Below the pieces are notes generated by a model. It did no database searches and was not told the origin of the DNA. It saw nothing but the letters and a program-made list of their open reading frames with translations. From assembly GCA_934277645.1 (NCBI GenBank), contig CAKQUX010000002.1:62001-126000 (forward strand): a DNA stretch of 64,000 bases, written 5' to 3'. Positions 42,494 to 51,944 of this stretch are shown piece after piece. The stretch is from an uncultured Clostridia bacterium (GTDB lineage: Bacteria > Bacillota > Clostridia > Christensenellales > CAG-917). Each line of letters starts with the position of its first letter. Position 1 is the stretch's first letter. The position numbers were made by a program, and so were the translations under genes.

Positions 42494-43978
42494 TTAAAGG
42501 CATCTGAAATAGATCACTCTTTGACCTTCTGACAATACTTGCGGCAATTCGTTTTGCGACAATATTTTATCAGGCGATGCGCTGAACGCTTTTGCGACGT
42601 CCCAAATCGTGTCGCCTTCGCTTGCGATATAAACAGAAATCGTCGATTCGTTCACAGGCTTTGCTTCGCCTTCTGTCACTTCCGAAATGACTTTTAACGT
42701 TCTTGACGTAGACGCTTCGACTTTGAAATTGAGTTTTGCCGAAATTTCAATTTCTCTGTCACGTTTTATTTTCGGCGCAATTTCAGTCACGACGCCGCTT
42801 GCCGTCAAGTTTTCACTGCCTGTCAAATCGGCATTGAACGACGTCGAATAAGGAATTTCGACCTTAACGGAATTAAATCCGTTTTCATCGCTATAAATAA
42901 CGGTCGAACAAACAAGTCCTTCGATAAACACCTTGCCGTTTTCCGCCCAAACCTTAGCGACGTTATTGCTTGCGTTCACAGGCGACAATATCTCCCTTAC
43001 CGCAGAACGCGACTCGGAAAGTTTTGCGCTGTCCGTCAATTTGTCGTCGAAGAGCAAAGTTTTGTCGAATTGCGAATATTCGAATTCACTTCTTGCCACC
43101 GCTATTTCGCGGTCAAGCATAAATACGTCGCCGACTACGCTCGTTTTCTTTTCGACGTAAGAGCAAACTTTTGCCGCAACTAAGGCTTCGAACTCGATTA
43201 CGTTGTCCCCCTCCGTGCCGCTTATTATAATTCTGACGTTCTTGATTTCGGCGTCGCAAGAGAGCGAGCCGACCGAATCGACGTTGATCTCGAGGTCTTC
43301 GGCGAACGGCATTTCAAACACAGAACATTTCACCGTATCGGCAAAAGCGTACGTCACCCTTGCCGTAACCGTGCCGCCCAAATACGCAACGTTTTCGCCT
43401 GCTTTGAGTTCGGTTATAGCCACAACGCAATCGGTTGACAAAATCTTTTTGACGTCGCCGCCGATAGAATCGTCGCCCGTCACGACAAACTCTTTCCCTA
43501 TACAATCGGCAAGCGTCTTTACGGCAACTTCCGTTTTTTCCGCATAGCACTGTTCGGGCGTTTCTACAAGACAATCGATTTCCTTTTTGACCGACGCGAA
43601 AACTTTGATTTTCACAACTGCCGAAAGAGTCAATTCGCCGTTTGTTGACACATCCGTTTCGACGACTTCCGCTCTGCCGCTGACCATTGCGCCTTGTTTG
43701 ACGTCGGCGGTCAATTTCTCTTCAAAGTCGGCAAAATAGTCAAGACTGCTCAGTTCGTCACTATCCGATATAAAAGTGAGTTTAAACGATACTCGTCCGC
43801 TAAAATCGATTTCGCCTTCGTTTGCGGTTACGTTCACGGCTCTGCCGTCCGCAACCACCGAAAGCACTTTTTGAACGTTGCTTCCGTCGGATAACGGGAG
43901 TTTTAACTCGACCACTCTGTCCGCTTCGGCGACTTCTTTTAAATAACTTGCGCTCACGCTCTCGTAATTATATCCCAT
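42494..43978 (-). CDS. DUF3794 (SPOCS)/LysM protein, SipL-like
   Basis: 494 residues without a signal peptide. Three SPOCS/DUF3794-type beta domains can be made out (about residues 10-135, 150-300 and 310-435), and the C-terminus is a LysM domain (about 448-492, ASEGDTIWDVAKAFSASPDK). This is the architecture of Clostridioides difficile SipL, a spore-coat morphogenetic protein that binds SpoIVA. The architecture is also found in non-sporulating relatives, so a spore role is not proven. GGAGG precedes the ATG. It is a single-gene unit. Confidence 0.85.
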   Translation of the reverse strand: MGYNYESVSASYLKEVAEADRVVELKLPLSDGSNVQKVLSVVADGRAVNVTANEGEIDFSGRVSFKLTFISDSDELSSLDYFADFEEKLTADVKQGAMVSGRAEVVETDVSTNGELTLSAVVKIKVFASVKKEIDCLVETPEQCYAEKTEVAVKTLADCIGKEFVVTGDDSIGGDVKKILSTDCVVAITELKAGENVAYLGGTVTARVTYAFADTVKCSVFEMPFAEDLEINVDSVGSLSCDAEIKNVRIIISGTEGDNVIEFEALVAAKVCSYVEKKTSVVGDVFMLDREIAVARSEFEYSQFDKTLLFDDKLTDSAKLSESRSAVREILSPVNASNNVAKVWAENGKVFIEGLVCSTVIYSDENGFNSVKVEIPYSTSFNADLTGSENLTASGVVTEIAPKIKRDREIEISAKLNFKVEASTSRTLKVISEVTEGEAKPVNESTISVYIASEGDTIWDVAKAFSASPDKILSQNELPQVLSEGQRVIYFRCL

Positions 43979-44209
43979 ACAACCTCCATAGCTTGATATA
44001 AATTATGACGAACGCCGTTGAGTTATGCTTTTCACCGAAATTTTTTCGCCGCTTTTTACAACTGTCGCGCTTTGCCGTCGCTTTCACCTCGACTTTCCCA
44101 TATCGGATTTATATCTTTCTTCTCTACCGCTTTCACTATCGTTTTTAACGCCGTTCAAAATGCCGTGCTTTGCCGTGCTTTGCGCAAGTTTAAATTCTTT
44201 CAATTCGGT

Positions 44210-44215
44210 AATAAT
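44210..44215 (+). promoter_or_regulatory. -10 hexamer for veg, probable leaderless start
   Basis: AATAAT ends seven bases before the A of the veg ATG and no Shine-Dalgarno is present. No good -35 is visible. The same -10 to ATG distance is found at ecfA1 and the XRE gene. Upstream, 44161-44180 is a tandem repeat of TGCCGTGCTT. Confidence 0.5.
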
Positions 44216-44221
44216 TTATAT

Positions 44222-44452
44222 ATGAGAGAAATAGGAAAAGATTTGAGCGAAACAAAAAAACGAGTAGAATTGCTTAAAGGCATAAACGTGCTTATTAAAG
44301 TAAACGAAGGCAGAAACAAAATTATCGATTACGTCGGGAAAGTCGAAAGCGTCTATCCGTCCGTATTCACATTTAAAACGGATGACGAAAGCATAAAGAC
44401 CTTCCCTTATGCCGACGTGTTGACAAAAAACATCAAGTTCTTCAAAAACTGA
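44222..44452 (+). CDS. veg: Veg family protein (DUF1021)
   Basis: 76 residues: the KVNEGRNKI block followed by TYPSVF-like VYPSVFTF and the C-terminal FPYADVLTK are the hallmark of Veg, a small, abundant Bacillota protein that in Bacillus subtilis affects biofilm formation and spore germination. The frame extends 204 bases further upstream, but that part has low protein likelihood; the conserved length supports ATG 44222. There is a terminator after it. Confidence 0.85.
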   Translation: MREIGKDLSETKKRVELLKGINVLIKVNEGRNKIIDYVGKVESVYPSVFTFKTDDESIKTFPYADVLTKNIKFFKN

Positions 44453-44483
44453 AATTGCCGCAATTATTACGGCATAAAAGCGT

Positions 44484-44516
44484 AAAAAGCCCGTATCTAA
44501 TCTACGGGTCTTTTTA
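44484..44516 (+). terminator. Terminator after veg
   Basis: AAAAAGcCCGTA / TACGGGtCTTTTT stem, 7-base loop. Beyond it 44517-44721 has no gene I can support. Confidence 0.85.
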
Positions 44517-44721
44517 TGTCCTTTTGCGCATTCAAATAAAAAAGCTATAATACTACGATAAACAGACCGCCAAGGTCATATCCACTTTCAAAACTTTCTG
44601 AAATTGTAATTGCATTCGTTAAGCATTATCGTCGTATCATTAAAATTAAATTTAATCGTAATTGCGTTTTTTAATGTTTATATCACATTCAATACTTTGC
44701 CAAAAGCATTCAATATCTAAT

Positions 44722-44753
44722 AAAAAAAGCGTTTATTCAATAAACGCCTTTTT
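44722..44753 (-). terminator. Terminator of the subtilase gene
   Basis: AAAAAAGCGTTTA / TAAACGcCTTTTT on the plus strand; on the minus strand it follows the subtilase stop codon and ends in T residues. Confidence 0.85.
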
Positions 44754-44789
44754 AAAATTGTTATAAAACATAAATAAATCGCTCGCCGC

Positions 44790-46805
44790 TTAGTCGTTAC
44801 CGATTTGTTCGTTGTCTTCTGCAAAATCGTCTTTGTCTGCGGTCGCCTCGACGCTTTGCTCGTCGCCCTTTTCGTCATTTGCGACGTTTTCGCCGTCATC
44901 ATCGGAATCGAGTTTTTCGCTCACTGCGTCTGCGTTGTTTTCCGCTGGTACTTCGTCACGGTCTTTTACGGGTTTAACCATAAACGGCGTAGCTTTAAGC
45001 GGCACCGCTATTAAAAGGGCAAGACTTATCGCAAGAGCCAAAACAACACCGAACAGCGTAAAGCCCAACGCAAGCGGAAGTTTTACTTCTATTTCGAATT
45101 CCGCCACTTTGTTACCGTCAATCTTTGCCGCAATAGTATGTTTTCCGAGCGTTGTCGGAACATAACTGAAAGTCGTTCCGCCGTTTTGTTTTTGCACAAG
45201 TTCACCGTCAACAAACCATTTAATTTCGACCGACGTATCGCAATACTCTATGTCGGTGAACGAAAGAGTCAGCGGCGTTCCGAGATAACAAGGCGCTTTT
45301 GCATTTGCATTGTCTTTTTTCGTCCATTCGACAGGCGTAATTCTTATCGCCGAGAAATCGAACGGAGCATACTTAATTTCGATAACCGTTTTTTCGGAAA
45401 CAAGCGTTTCTTTTCCGACCGCAAGTTCTGCCCATACGGTGTTTTTGCTGCCGTTAAATTTGCTGTCGAAAACAAAAGTTCTGCTTCCGTTTTTAATTCT
45501 GCTGACCGACGTCGTTCCGTCCGCATTGGTCTTTTCTACGGCCCAAACTATCTCGCCGTCGTATTTAGGATTATGAGAATCCGCAGGCGAAATGGTAGCT
45601 AAAAATTCGACGTCCTTTCTGTCGCGCATATTCTGTTTAAGCGTCGATTGTGCGCTGACAAGTTTAGATACGATTTTTGTCGGAGTTATATATTTATAGT
45701 CTTCACTCGCCAAAAAATCTGTTTCAAGAACGCTCTTGACGTCGATGCCTTTAATGAGATAACTGTCTTCACGCATAGTAATTTTGCTTTCGTGACCTCT
45801 GAGCATTTGCGTGAGTTTGCTTGCCGTAACAGTCGGATAACGAAGTTTAAGCATAGCCGCAAGCGCAGATACAAACGGAGCCGCCATGGAAGTGCCCGAC
45901 TTTATGCCGTAAGAGTTTGTTCCGCTCATAGCCGAATAAACGTTCGTACCCGGAGCCGCAAGGTCGTAGTCACCGAAATTGGAAGTCGAATTGAGCCTTG
46001 CGCTGTCCACTCCGCTTTCATAGTTCATGACCGATACAATTTCCGTTATGGACGCAGGATAAGAAAAATCGTCTTTCGTGTCTTTACCGCTGTTTCCTGC
46101 CGCCGCAACGAAAATCGCTTTTTCAACGTAGTCGTTGATTGCGTCTTGAAGCTTTGTAAGATTGCTCCAACTGCTGCTCGACGTAATTGCCGAATTCAAA
46201 ATGGAAATCGACATATTGATTACCGAACATTCGAGTTTATGTCCGAGCCTTGTTTCGAGTTCGTTTTCGCCACAAAGCCATCTTATTGCCGCTGCAACCG
46301 CCGTCGACGTAAATTGATTTTGGCTGTTTGTTGCTCTTACGGGAATTATTTTAACCGTGTCTTCGAGTCCGAGTTCCAAAATAATCGACGAGATTATTCC
46401 TGCAACGTGCGTGCCGTGATAATCGCTTGCAGAGTCGCTTATAAGCGCAGGCGTCGAAGAGTTTCCGACGTTATAGCCGACAGGCTTTTGAGTCCCGTTG
46501 TCGTCGACCCAAAGCAAAGTCTTTTTGAAAATCTCGTGATTGTAATTTATTCCCGTATCGATAACGCCTATATAAACAGGTTTGTCGAGTTTTTTGAAAT
46601 CGGCAAAAAATTCTCTGGCAAAACCGACGTCGAAATAATTTTCGTCAAAATACCACCTTTCGGTTTTCATTTCGCTCGGCACGTCGCTGTCCGTCAAACT
46701 TCCCGCATTTGCAATTCCGAGCATCGGGCAAACGGACAAAGCGATGATAACCGCCGCCAAAATCAAAATTAAATATTTAGATTTTTCAATAAAACTTCTG
46801 CTCAT
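44790..46805 (-). CDS. Membrane-anchored subtilisin-like serine protease (S8)
   Basis: 671 residues. N-terminal signal/anchor helix (about 11-34), then the protease domain with Asp83 (GVIDTG), His130 (HGTHVAG) and the serine in KSGTSMAAPFV; the oxyanion-hole Asn stands in FVAAAGNSG. After it come two Ig-like beta domains, a transmembrane helix (about 590-615) and a very acidic cytoplasmic tail of about 55 residues, so it is a type I surface protease. All catalytic residues are intact. Ribosome binding site spacing is poor (AAAGGA about 12 bases off), which may mean low expression. Confidence 0.9.
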   Translation of the reverse strand: MSRSFIEKSKYLILILAAVIIALSVCPMLGIANAGSLTDSDVPSEMKTERWYFDENYFDVGFAREFFADFKKLDKPVYIGVIDTGINYNHEIFKKTLLWVDDNGTQKPVGYNVGNSSTPALISDSASDYHGTHVAGIISSIILELGLEDTVKIIPVRATNSQNQFTSTAVAAAIRWLCGENELETRLGHKLECSVINMSISILNSAITSSSSWSNLTKLQDAINDYVEKAIFVAAAGNSGKDTKDDFSYPASITEIVSVMNYESGVDSARLNSTSNFGDYDLAAPGTNVYSAMSGTNSYGIKSGTSMAAPFVSALAAMLKLRYPTVTASKLTQMLRGHESKITMREDSYLIKGIDVKSVLETDFLASEDYKYITPTKIVSKLVSAQSTLKQNMRDRKDVEFLATISPADSHNPKYDGEIVWAVEKTNADGTTSVSRIKNGSRTFVFDSKFNGSKNTVWAELAVGKETLVSEKTVIEIKYAPFDFSAIRITPVEWTKKDNANAKAPCYLGTPLTLSFTDIEYCDTSVEIKWFVDGELVQKQNGGTTFSYVPTTLGKHTIAAKIDGNKVAEFEIEVKLPLALGFTLFGVVLALAISLALLIAVPLKATPFMVKPVKDRDEVPAENNADAVSEKLDSDDDGENVANDEKGDEQSVEATADKDDFAEDNEQIGND

Positions 46806-46943
46806 AAAGGTTTAAATTCCTTTCGTTTTTTATATCGGGCTTTAAGCCGCCAAACGTTCGTACTTCTGCTTTTCTTACTTTTTGATACGTTCGCAATTCT
46901 CAGTCAAAACGGCTAATAACGCCCGCTCATCTGCTTTTTTCGC

Positions 46944-48377
46944 TTATGCCCTAAGCAATTTTAAGGAAAACTCTATTCTGTCTATCGTTTCGTCTTTTCC
47001 GAGTATCTCCGCGATTTCGTATGCGCCGCCCGGCGTTACCTGAACGCCAGTTATGCCGAGTCTTAAAGTGCAAAGAACCTGACCGCCTTTGACGCCTGCG
47101 TCTTCGGCAGCTTTTGCCAAGCACTCTTTTATGCTTTCCATATTCCAATCGGAAAGACTTTTAAGAGCGTCTTTTGCGATTTCAAGACATTTAATCGCAA
47201 GATCAAAATCTATTTTGTTCTTTTTGTTCAAAAACATTTCTTTGTCGAACTCTTTAAAGTCCGCTAAGAAAGCAACCTTTTCGATAACGTCCGAAAGAAT
47301 GTCCACTCTCGTTTTAAGAAGCGGCGCGATAAGCTTATAATCGTATGCCGTTGCCGTGCTCTTGTCGAAATACGGTTTTGACAACTCGTAAAACTTTTCG
47401 TCGGACAATTCTTTTATATATTCGCTGTTAAGCCATTTCATTTTGGCTTCGTCGAAAATACTCGACGAAATCGAAATGCCCGAAACGTCGAACGCTTCAA
47501 TCATTTCGTCCATTGTCATCTTTTCTCTGTTGTCTTTCGGGCACCAGCCTAAAAGCGCAACATAATTGACGATAGCTTCAGGCAAGAAACCTTTTGCGAT
47601 AAAGTCCTCAAAGTTCGCATCGCCGTAACGCTTCGACAACTTTCTGGTTTCGTCTTTCATAATAGGCGCAAGATGCATATAGGTAGGTCTTTGCCAACCG
47701 AAGCCGTCGTACATAAGGTTGTACATCGGCGTACTCGAAAGATACTCGTTGCCTCTTATGACGTGCGTGATATTCATAAGGTGGTCGTCGACGACGTTAG
47801 CGAAGTTGTAAGTCGGCATTCCGTCCGATTTAAGCAAAATGCAATCGTCCATATCTTCATACTTTACGGTGACTTTTCCGTAAACCATATCTTCGTACGT
47901 TCCCTCGCCGTGAGTAGGCACGTTGAGTCTTATGACGTAAGGTTCGCCGGCTTCGAGACGCTTTGCGATTTCTTCTTTCGGCAAATTAAGACAATGCTTG
48001 TCGTATTTCTTAAAACCTTTATCACCCGCCAAAGTGCCGAGCCTTTCTTCGTCGCAAAAACAGTAATACGCCGCGCCCTTTTCGACAAGCTCCAAAGCAT
48101 ACTTTTTGTAAAGTCCTTTTCTTTCGCTTTGAACGTAAGGACCGTATCCCTTATCCTTGTTTGGACCTTCGTCGTATTTTATACCGGCCTTTTCAAGCGT
48201 GCGATAAATAAGTTCGACCGCTCCTTCGACGTAGCGTTCCTGATCGGTGTCTTCTATACGCAAAATGAAATCGCCGTGATTTTTCTTCGCGAAAAGATAG
48301 GCATAAAGCCCCGTTCTCAAATTGCCTATGTGCATAAAGCCTGTCGGGCTTGGAGCAAATCTAGTTCTGACTGTCAT
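46944..48377 (-). CDS. gltX: Glutamyl-tRNA synthetase
   Basis: 477 residues, class I synthetase with PSPTGFMHIGNLRTGLY (HIGH motif) near residue 10-25 and KLSKRYGD (KMSKS motif). Whether it is discriminating cannot be said by eye. It follows radC by two bases. No T-box was seen in front of it. Confidence 0.96.
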   Translation of the reverse strand: MTVRTRFAPSPTGFMHIGNLRTGLYAYLFAKKNHGDFILRIEDTDQERYVEGAVELIYRTLEKAGIKYDEGPNKDKGYGPYVQSERKGLYKKYALELVEKGAAYYCFCDEERLGTLAGDKGFKKYDKHCLNLPKEEIAKRLEAGEPYVIRLNVPTHGEGTYEDMVYGKVTVKYEDMDDCILLKSDGMPTYNFANVVDDHLMNITHVIRGNEYLSSTPMYNLMYDGFGWQRPTYMHLAPIMKDETRKLSKRYGDANFEDFIAKGFLPEAIVNYVALLGWCPKDNREKMTMDEMIEAFDVSGISISSSIFDEAKMKWLNSEYIKELSDEKFYELSKPYFDKSTATAYDYKLIAPLLKTRVDILSDVIEKVAFLADFKEFDKEMFLNKKNKIDFDLAIKCLEIAKDALKSLSDWNMESIKECLAKAAEDAGVKGGQVLCTLRLGITGVQVTPGGAYEIAEILGKDETIDRIEFSLKLLRA

Positions 48378-48379
48378 AT

Positions 48380-49216
48380 TTAATCCTTCTTATTTTCATC
48401 GAGCCTTTCAGACAAAAAGCTCTCGTCTTTGATTTTGATTTTTCCGAAAATTTTAGGATCAATCGCCGCTTCGTTGAGCAAATCGGGAATCTCGTAAAAT
48501 TTCGCGCCTTCTTTTATAAACTTGTCTATCGTTCCGTCGATGTAGGTAAACAAATCGTGCTGAGCAAAGCTGTAATAACTGTCGCCCGCAAATATGATAT
48601 GGTCGCAAAGCGTAATGCCCATAAACGACAGATTGCAAGCGATTATGTTCGTCATTCTGAAATCGGCTTGCGACGGAAACGCCGAACCGCTCGGATGATT
48701 ATGCGCAATTATGATTGCAGACGCGTTCGTGCGCATAGCGACGTCCGCAACTTCTCTTGCCGTAAGAGAAACCGTATCGCCGTAGCCTTCGCTCAAAGCG
48801 AAAACGCCGATAAGATTAAACCTTTTGTCAAGGGCGACCGCATAAACAGCTTCTTTTGTTCGGCAATCGAAATAGTTTTTCAGATATGCGATTGCGTCGC
48901 CGTGAGTCGCAAACGACGGCTTTTTCGTTTCAAAATCCTGATGATAACGACGAAATATTTGCGGCATCGAGCTTAAATACAAAGCTGCCGAATGAGTAAC
49001 GCCGTCCACCTTTTCTAAGTCCTCAACGCTTGCGTTAAGCACGCTGTGAAAACTGCCGAAACGCTCTATCAATTTATGAGCTATCGGATTGGTGTCTTTT
49101 CGAGGAATAAAAGGATAAAGCAAAAACTCTAAAATTTCGTGATTTTGAAAGTTTTCAAGTCCCTCTTTTAACACTCTTTCCTTGAACCTTTCTCTGTGTC
49201 CTTCGTGTTCAGACAT
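48380..49216 (-). CDS. radC: RadC/JAMM-domain protein
   Basis: 278 residues: an N-terminal helix-hairpin-helix region (residues 1-90, DGVTHSAALYLSS) and the C-terminal JAMM metalloprotease-like domain with HNHPSGSAFPSQAD, which has the full H-x-H-x7-S-x2-D set. Named for DNA repair, but its true function in bacteria is unsettled. Co-transcribed ahead of gltX. About 60 extra residues at the C-terminus are not part of the usual domain. Confidence 0.9.
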   Translation of the reverse strand: MSEHEGHRERFKERVLKEGLENFQNHEILEFLLYPFIPRKDTNPIAHKLIERFGSFHSVLNASVEDLEKVDGVTHSAALYLSSMPQIFRRYHQDFETKKPSFATHGDAIAYLKNYFDCRTKEAVYAVALDKRFNLIGVFALSEGYGDTVSLTAREVADVAMRTNASAIIIAHNHPSGSAFPSQADFRMTNIIACNLSFMGITLCDHIIFAGDSYYSFAQHDLFTYIDGTIDKFIKEGAKFYEIPDLLNEAAIDPKIFGKIKIKDESFLSERLDENKKD

Positions 49217-49235
49217 AACCTTTCACCTGAGTATG

Positions 49236-49264
49236 TTGCATTTTTTTATAGTTAATAATATAAT
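49236..49264 (+). promoter_or_regulatory. Promoter of the M20 dipeptidase gene
   Basis: TTGCAT (49236-49241), 17-base spacer, TATAAT (49259-49264), lying between the divergent radC and dipeptidase genes. Confidence 0.72.
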
Positions 49265-49318
49265 AACATAAGTATTTCAAAACTGCAATTTTTAATTGCA
49301 CTTATTTATGAGGTAGAT

Positions 49319-50530
49319 ATGGATAATTTGATAAAACGTTGTCTGGAACTGCTTGCAATAAACTCCGTACAAAGCGAACCTGCATCGGGTGCGCCTTTCG
49401 GGCTCGGCACGCTAAAAGCGTTAAATTACGTTTTAGACCTAGCAAAAGATATGGGTTTTAAAACGGTAAATCACGACGGATATATCGGTTACGCCGAATG
49501 CGGAAGCGGCGAAGACTTTGCGATTTTAGGTCATCTCGACACCGTGCCGATAGGCGAAGGCTGGACAAAAAATCCGCTCGGCGAACTGTCCGACGACAGA
49601 ATTTACGGCAGGGGCGCGCTCGACGATAAACTTCCTATGCTCTGCTGTCTTATGGCTTGCGGCGAGCTATTAAAAGAAAAAACGCCTAAAAAGAAAATCA
49701 AAATCATTTTCGGGCTTAATGAAGAAAGCGGCTGGAAATGCATAGAATACTTCAATAAGGTTGATACGATGCCTAAAATCGGATTTTCGCCGGATGCCGA
49801 TTTCCCTGTCATAAACTGCGAAAAAGGTATAGTCAACTACAAAATTTCTCTTCCGCTCATTGGCGGCTTTACCATAAAAAGCGGAGAGCGTCCGAACATA
49901 GTTCCGAATAAATGCACGGCGACTTTAAACGGCGAAGAGTTTGAAACAAACGGTATCAGCGCACACGCGGCAAATCCGCAAAACGGCGATAACGCCATAG
50001 CAAAAATGCTTAAACTGCTCGGCGAGAAAAACGACGAAATAAAAGATCTTTATGAAAAACTTTCCGACTATTACGGCGGCGGTTTAGACCTTGACGTAAG
50101 CGACGAGCCAAGCGGAAGACTCACCCAAAACGTTGGAGAGGCGTTCACCGACGACAAATTGAATTTCGTTTTGGATATTCGCTATCCCGTCACTTTTAAA
50201 GAAGAATTCGTTTTGTCAAAATTGAAAAAGGCTTTTAATAATGCAGAAATTGTCCGCACGCATTATCACTTGCCGCTTTACGTTGAAAAGGACAATCCGC
50301 TCGTGACAACGCTTCTTGACGTATACAACAAATACACGGGCGAAAAGCAAACGCCTATTTCAATCGGCGGCGGAACGTATTCGAGAGCATTGCCGCTCGG
50401 CGTTGCTTTCGGGCCTGTTTTTCCTAATAGCAATCTCGATATTCATTGCCCCGATGAATATTTGCCGCTAAGCGATTTGAAAAAAATGTATGAAATTTAT
50501 AAAATCGCCATTGACAAATTGTGCTTTTAA
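49319..50530 (+). CDS. M20 family dipeptidase, PepV/Sapep-like
   Basis: Zinc dipeptidase of 403 residues. Metal and catalytic residues visible: GHLDTVP (His, catalytic Asp), GALDDK (bridging Asp), NEESGW (catalytic Glu, ligand Glu), FSPDADFPV (ligand Asp), and a C-terminal DIHCPDEY (ligand His). A lid domain lies between. It likely cleaves imported dipeptides in the cytoplasm, having no signal peptide. GAGGTAG precedes the ATG. Confidence 0.92.
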   Translation: MDNLIKRCLELLAINSVQSEPASGAPFGLGTLKALNYVLDLAKDMGFKTVNHDGYIGYAECGSGEDFAILGHLDTVPIGEGWTKNPLGELSDDRIYGRGALDDKLPMLCCLMACGELLKEKTPKKKIKIIFGLNEESGWKCIEYFNKVDTMPKIGFSPDADFPVINCEKGIVNYKISLPLIGGFTIKSGERPNIVPNKCTATLNGEEFETNGISAHAANPQNGDNAIAKMLKLLGEKNDEIKDLYEKLSDYYGGGLDLDVSDEPSGRLTQNVGEAFTDDKLNFVLDIRYPVTFKEEFVLSKLKKAFNNAEIVRTHYHLPLYVEKDNPLVTTLLDVYNKYTGEKQTPISIGGGTYSRALPLGVAFGPVFPNSNLDIHCPDEYLPLSDLKKMYEIYKIAIDKLCF

Positions 50531-50616
50531 AAATACACTTAATTTAAGAACCGTTTAGTTTTCGATTTATCGAAAATCACTTCGAGCAGTCCGCCCGACG
50601 AAAAAAGGAGAACAAA

Positions 50617-51525
50617 ATGAAAAAGTATTTAAAAACCATTTTACTTATCGTGCTTGTGCTTTCAATCACTATAGCGTTCGCTGCTTGCGATAAAAACGAT
50701 AAAGGCAATGAAAAGCCTTACAAATTGCCTGCTTCGCAGTTCAACCAAACGTATAAGGCGCTCAACGCCGAAGACGCAAACAACGTGCTTAACGTTTTGA
50801 AAGTCGCGTCCGACAGCGAAGCAATCAAAGCAAACGAAAATTTCAGAATTTTCGGCACTATGAACGTAAACACCGACGGCACACCTATAGCGACGCTTAT
50901 CGACGCAATTATGGGCGTTGACGAAAAGGGCGGTACGTTGCTTTCGGGCTACAACGAAACGTCGGCAATGGGCTTTAAGGCAAAAGGCAATATTTATATA
51001 ACCGACAATAAAATGTACTTCAACGTTTCATCGATGAGACAAACCGCAAAAACCTACGAAGCGTTCTCGGAAACACAAAGCAGCCCATACTCGGCTGAAA
51101 TGTTCGACGGTTATTTGGATATGATTAAAAACCTTGAAAATCTCGAAGGCGTAACCGTTTCCGCGGCAAAGGTCGGCGACGAATTACAATACAAATTCTC
51201 TTTCGACAAATCGTTCTTGGAAACAAAGGAACTTCAAAAATATTGCGAATTGGTGAACTTCAACGACTTTACCCTCTTCCTTTCGCTTAACGACGACAAC
51301 ACCGTCAAGGGTATGAAAATCTCGATGGACTACTCATACAAGTTCTCGGAATCGTACATTAAAAGCATAGAAGAATCTTTGGGTAAAGAATATGCCGACA
51401 CGCTTAGAATCACAATGTCTATGAAACTTAATTTCGAGATTTCGAGAACCGACAGCAAGCCTACTTTCCCGAATGACCTCGATACGTATGTAGAAGCAAG
51501 CGAGTATGACGAAACGGAATATTAA
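50617..51525 (+). CDS. Lipoprotein of unknown function
   Basis: 302 residues with a lipoprotein signal (hydrophobic residues 6-22, lipobox FAAC, Cys at about 24). The rest is a soluble mixed fold without motifs I recognise; a weak resemblance to lipid- or glycolipid-binding LppX/LprG-like folds (antiparallel strands, GTMNV...) is possible but not claimed. A GGAG ribosome binding site and a downstream terminator bound it as a single gene or the end of the dipeptidase unit (86-base gap). Confidence 0.75.
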   Translation: MKKYLKTILLIVLVLSITIAFAACDKNDKGNEKPYKLPASQFNQTYKALNAEDANNVLNVLKVASDSEAIKANENFRIFGTMNVNTDGTPIATLIDAIMGVDEKGGTLLSGYNETSAMGFKAKGNIYITDNKMYFNVSSMRQTAKTYEAFSETQSSPYSAEMFDGYLDMIKNLENLEGVTVSAAKVGDELQYKFSFDKSFLETKELQKYCELVNFNDFTLFLSLNDDNTVKGMKISMDYSYKFSESYIKSIEESLGKEYADTLRITMSMKLNFEISRTDSKPTFPNDLDTYVEASEYDETEY

Positions 51526-51711
51526 ACTTAAAAGTTTTATCGTCAACTAGCGTCCGACAAAATTTAAAACCGATTTAAACAAGTTCGATTTTGAGCAAGT
51601 TTAATTTGAACAAGTCAAATCAAATTAACGCCGAAATTTAAAAAGTGTTTGTTTAGATTAATTTATCACGACTCGGACGTCTGTGACGCATAGCATTTAA
51701 AGCAATTAAAT

Positions 51712-51741
51712 AAAAAAGGGAAACAATAGTTTCCCTTTTTC
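51712..51741 (+). terminator. Terminator after the lipoprotein gene
   Basis: AAAAAAGGGAAA / TTTCCCTTTTT stem with a 6-base loop. The flanking stretch 51526-51944 otherwise holds only imperfect AT-rich repeats (AACAAGTT-like) and no gene. Confidence 0.88.
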
Positions 51742-51944
51742 TTTGCCTTATTTAAATATATAATTTGCCTGTTTAAACTTTATATATTATTGTTGCACTT
51801 TAAATGTGTATATTTGTTGCCGACAAAGCAAAGAGCATCATCATTTTTATCGATATTCTAACTGTGTTTATTATCGTGATAAACTCGTCGCAGTTGAGTT
51901 TTTTGTCACCTGATTTTGACTTTATTTTTGTTTACGTTTAGCCG

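Noticed and set aside
44018..44221. N-terminal extension of the veg frame by 68 residues
   Set aside because: Family proteins are about 80 residues, the extension is Phe/Ser-rich with no similarity, and it contains a 10-bp tandem repeat.
46806..46943. Search for a T-box leader before gltX or in the lysS leader
   Set aside because: No T-box core (TGGNACCGCG) or matching antiterminator was seen on the minus strand.
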